Both the position numbers and the translations under genes were made by a program. DNA of 19,079 bases from contig MU069933.1 in the NCBI GenBank assembly GCA_002284615.2, positions 92,968 through 112,046 of the forward strand, written 5' to 3'. The notes under the pieces were generated by a model that was not told the DNA's origin, searched no databases, and was given only the letters and a program-made list of their open reading frames with translations. Of the stretch, positions 16,266 to 19,079 are shown in pieces. Each line of letters opens with the position of its first letter. The first letter of the stretch is position 1. The DNA is from Dunaliella salina. Taxonomy: Eukaryota > Chlorophyta > Chlorophyceae > Chlamydomonadales > Dunaliellaceae.

Positions 16266-16470
16266 TTTTGTGGCCCTCTCACAATCTCTAACCCCACTTC
16301 TAGATGTTTCCTCACCTGCTGGCATCTCACCACGCACAGTCTTTTCAAATGCTTGCAGATAATTTGGTTTATCACTCTCTTCATAAACTACTCTATTCAC
16401 ATGAACAGGCTAGCAGCCAGTTGTTTTTAGATAGAGGCCCCCTTTTCCTTGTGCCGATGTTCTCTTGTAG
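16266..16470 (+). repeat. Dispersed repeat R3, copy 3
   Basis: Aligns with copy 2 across its whole length: GTGGCCCTCTCACAATC, TTCTAGATGTTTCCTCACCT, CAGTCTTTTCA, then GAACAGGCTAGCAGCCAGTT, AGATAGAGGCCCCC, TTTTCCTTGTGCC. Here too the AGCAGCCAGT site is uninterrupted. Confidence 0.65.
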
Positions 16471-16841
16471 GAACGAGCAGGTTGTGGGGGCTGTCACAGT
16501 GAATCTGATGTAGCTTGAGTGAGTTGCACATAGAAGTAATCCCTCCCATGAGCATTAGCGATTTTATCATTGATATTTTTGTTAAGAGGGTATGTCATTT
16601 TGCCCTTGCTTAACCGCCACAGCACCTACAGGATCTATTCTATTGATGCTCCTTTAGGCCCTGGTTACACGGGTGGATCCAGGGTCAAGATCCGGGGTCG
16701 TGATCCGGGTCGGGATCAGGGGGGGCAGATCGGAGGGGGGGATCTGGGTCTGGGATCCGCCATGCAAAAACTTCAAACTACAATTTTAAGGCTCAAGGAC
16801 CTTGCCATGTGGCCTTGCATGCAAGTCTAAAGGCGGAGAAT

Positions 16842-16880
16842 TTGTGGTGCAGGTCATTGTGGTGCAGGTCATTGTGGTGA
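16842..16880. repeat. 15-bp tandem repeat
   Basis: Two full units and a partial unit of TTGTGGTGCAGGTCA inside the Harbinger-like MITE. Confidence 0.85.
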
Positions 16881-16963
16881 CATTCTGCACATTTTTAATC
16901 TTTGATACATGCAATGAGTGGGGCCCATACTTCAAACAAGCAGATTGCCCTACACCGGTCAGT

Positions 16964-17066
16964 AGGCGGTGTTTGTGAGGTGGATCCGAGGGGTGCATCC
17001 GGGGGGTGAACCCGGGGATGGATCCGCCGTGTGACCGCCCGCGGATCTGGAGCACAAACACCGCCT
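16964..17066. repeat. Inner inverted-repeat segment of 103 bp
   Basis: AGGCGGTGTTTGTG (16964-16977) and CACAAACACCGCCT (17053-17066) are a perfect 14-bp inverted repeat around a G-rich core with three GGATC words. It may be a small MITE inside the larger one or a subterminal stem; no target duplication is evident. Confidence 0.6.
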
Positions 17067-17253
17067 GAAATTTATGTGTTCCAATCAAAACTGTCTCAAA
17101 ACTCGAATAATGTGAGTTTTAAGCTGTTGATTGGACTGATGGTATCATGACATCCTTCTGCTTCTTGCTTTCAAGATGAATTTGGTTTTGAGAACTTGTA
17201 TTCCGACCGCAGATCCAACGGGGTGGCTCATGTAACCGGGGCCTTATGGGTCC

Positions 17254-17622
17254 TTGGCAATTGGTTCATGTACAACTGCAAGTGTTGGGAGGTTGAACCA
17301 TTGTCTTAATCCGGTTGTAACGCTTGTGTCAATTTCATCATTTTCAATTACCTCACTCCCATCCGTGTCGGTAATTTTTCCAGTCCTTGATGGTGTAAAT
17401 ATGTGTTTGTATCATACTGTAAATGGCAGGCATTGTTACTTCTCTTTCTCTTTGTTCTTATTACTGTATTACGGTACATATTATGGATGTAATGACGATA
17501 TTGACAGTGTGGCTGGAGGAGTGCAGGGCGCACTCATGGGAATTCTCAACTTTGCAGTGATTGAACAAGCTGAGAGTGTATGCCCAGCAGAAACTGCTAA
17601 CAGTAAACACTCAAAAGTCTGA
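17254..17622 (+). CDS. Unrecognised open frame of 122 codons, doubtful
   Basis: A hydrophobic central stretch (CYFSFSLFLLLYYGTYYG) and no recognised motif. The start lies 11 bp after the MITE boundary and the upstream context is that of a transposon junction. It may be chance or part of an unseen exon; no function is proposed. Confidence 0.15.
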   Translation: MAIGSCTTASVGRLNHCLNPVVTLVSISSFSITSLPSVSVIFPVLDGVNMCLYHTVNGRHCYFSFSLFLLLYYGTYYGCNDDIDSVAGGVQGALMGILNFAVIEQAESVCPAETANSKHSKV

Positions 17623-18172
17623 GGTCTCATAAGTTTGATGCAGCGTTGCGTCTATTCATGGCTGGTACTTTCAGAGTTAAAAATTGGAGACATGGCAAAG
17701 AGGTGGACAACCCCGTACAAAAATGGCAGTGCTAGAGAGGATTTTGAATGAGGGATATACCCCCTCATAATCATGCGAGAGTGTGGCCTGGACGCCCTCC
17801 AGTTAAACTGCTTAAGTGGCCAGTTTAGCAGCTATGCGCCAACACGATTCTTTCACTCAGCAGCTGCACAGAGAGAAAGATCTTACATGCTGATGGATGT
17901 CTCAGCTCCAGCATAAATGACTGATGCCCCTCCCACATTCTCTCAGCCATGGACAGTTGGACTCGTTCCCACATTTTCAAGGAAAAGCTACAGAATTGCA
18001 ACTGGTTCCGATCGGTTTGATATGGACCTCAAAATGAGGCATTCACAGTTGTGAACACCATTCTCAGAATTACCCTTGAGAGCGCAACAGCAAATGGGTG
18101 GCTTACCATCAATGATACGCCCTACCCGCAGAGAGAGTTGTAGCCACTTTTTCCCATACCAATCCCAAATAC
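17623..18172. other. Unassigned sequence
   Basis: No gene, RNA or repeat recognised. A plus-strand frame near 17860-18060 (AAAQRERSYMLMDVSAPA and onwards) is open for a while but has no familiar motif. Confidence 0.3.
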
Positions 18173-18740
18173 ATGAAATGTGCGGCCGTGAGTTGTTTAC
18201 CCATTTTGGGGCTCAGGGTGTGTGTATCTTTCTGCAACAGGAAAAAACAAATTCATTCTTTCCTTTATGGTGTTGTTCCTTTTTGCGGGCAGGTTAGTAG
18301 CTGCATGACTGCAAAAGGCTGCTGGAAGGCCACTGGAAGGTCAGCTTCCGCACAGGTACCTTGCTGCTGTGGCCTTGACAGGGCATCAGAGCTGGCTGGG
18401 GCCCAGGTTGGTCAATCTCGGTTTGGTCAACCCTGGTGTCCTATGTGTGGCTCACATTCAATCAGACACGAATGCCTCATCACAGGCTTGGGCTCAATGG
18501 CATGGGCTTGCTGTTGTCTAATTCACTGCTTGCATGGCTACAGCAGGAGGCTGGGCCAATGGTGCATCGCCAGCAATTGTCCACCTCTTGCCGCCCATCT
18601 CCTGCTGCAGGTGTGCCATGTTCCTCAACTCCTAACACTTACAACAATTTTCACCTAGTTTGCACTTTCTCACTTCCGGCATGTTTCCAACACTCTGGGA
18701 TTAATCTTGAATTAATCACACGAATTAATCACCAATGAAT
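18173..18740 (+). other. Overlapping open frames, possible decayed zinc-finger fragment
   Basis: The frame from 18173 includes WCPMCGSHSIRHECLITG, and the frame from 18436 includes GLLLSNSLLAWLQQEAGPMV. A C-x2-C followed by H and C with a frame change resembles the zinc-finger ends of decayed LINE ORFs in this window, but the match is weak and chance cannot be excluded. Confidence 0.2.
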
Positions 18741-18762
18741 TAATCACCCCAGAATTAGTCAC
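18700..18762. repeat. Array of ATTAATCAC motifs
   Basis: ATTAATCAC at 18711, 18724 and 18739, with variants ATTAATCTT at 18700 and ATTAGTCAC at 18754; spacing 11-15 bp. An inverted GTGATTAATT is at about 18792. Confidence 0.7.
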
Positions 18763-19079
18763 ACTCGCGTTTCCAACAATCTCCTCTACGTGATTAATTG
18801 GAATATGTCCACAATTACATCACATCTGTACACGTTCAAATGCTGCAGAGCCTGTCTTTGCTGGAGGCACTCCCTAACAAACACATCCCTAGGTAACACC
18901 CACTCCTCCAACACAGCAAGAATCTTGCTTGTTGCACATTATTGGGAATCTTTTGTCCATGTACTTAGGGTGTGCACAACTCCCGTCCAACCATGCAATG
19001 TTATTGTGATATCATTTGGGAAGGCATACACATGGGAGGCCATGCAGGAAGGGTGGTTGACTGTAAGAATTCTCAGCCT
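18763..19079. other. Unassigned sequence
   Basis: Apart from the inverted GTGATTAATT, nothing is recognised. Confidence 0.3.

Larger units (their letters stand above)
16657..17243. mobile_element. Harbinger-like MITE with TTA target duplication
   Basis: The left end GGCCCTGGTTACACGGGTGG and the reverse complement of the right end GGCCCCGGTTACATGAGCC match at 13 of the first 15 bases. TTA flanks both sides (16654-16656 and 17244-17246). A 3-bp TWA duplication with TIRs starting GG is typical of PIF/Harbinger elements. No transposase is encoded in these 587 bp. Both subterminal regions are dense in GATC-containing words (seven GATC in 16675-16760, more in 16981-17050 and at 17211), which may be transposase binding sites. 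Confidence 0.75.

Noticed and set aside
1..19079. tRNA, rRNA or other structured RNA genes
   Set aside because: No convincing A-box/B-box pair, cloverleaf or rRNA core sequence was seen on either strand by eye; a tRNAscan or Rfam search would settle it.

Overview
This is eukaryotic nuclear DNA, most likely from an intron-bearing, repeat-rich protist or green alga. The organism cannot be named from this window. The evidence is one split gene with GT-AG introns, several decayed families of LINE-like and Ty3/gypsy-like retroelements, MITEs, minisatellites, and no bacterial operon structure or Shine-Dalgarno spacing. Only one host gene is convincingly visible; most of the rest is a nested graveyard of mobile DNA.

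Layout. Positions 1-2314 hold the 3' end of a gene for a NADH-cytochrome b5 reductase-like protein. Three exons are visible (535-602, 778-935, 2268-2314). The introns before and after them are filled with minisatellites. The satellite of the last intron is made of copies of the exon 2/intron boundary, so it repeats the splice donor about nine times. Positions 2315-3213 are 3' UTR and intergenic sequence.

Positions about 3214-10308 are nested retroelement remains: a LINE-A C-terminal fragment (4183-4740); a LINE-B zinc-cluster plus RNase H fragment (4746-6358), split by a 237-bp MITE with a TTAGGG-repeat core and a 9-bp target duplication; a Ty3/gypsy pol with a C-terminal PHD finger (6434-8758); a possible polypurine tract and LTR start (9218-9290); and a second LINE-B fragment carrying an RPDA...ExK nuclease-like C-terminus (9293-10141).

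Positions 10725-14405 hold LINE-A copies in both orientations. One is inserted inside another with a clear target-site duplication. A LINE-C zinc-finger fragment and unassigned P/Q-rich sequence also lie here. Positions 14406-19079 are mostly non-coding. They contain a dispersed repeat in three copies, a Harbinger-like MITE with TTA target duplication (16657-17243), and an AT-rich motif array near 18700.

The main discovery is a set of ultra-short insertions, 49-74 bp, that consist only of the LINE 3' terminus: a conserved CCTTAAT block followed by a CTTTT-rich tail. Four are bounded by perfect 7-11 bp direct repeats, and two have an uninterrupted paralogous site elsewhere in the same window. 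They look like extreme 5'-truncated retrocopies or a minimal SINE-like parasite, with a pyrimidine rather than poly(A) tail.

All family assignments come from reading translations by eye; no database search was possible.
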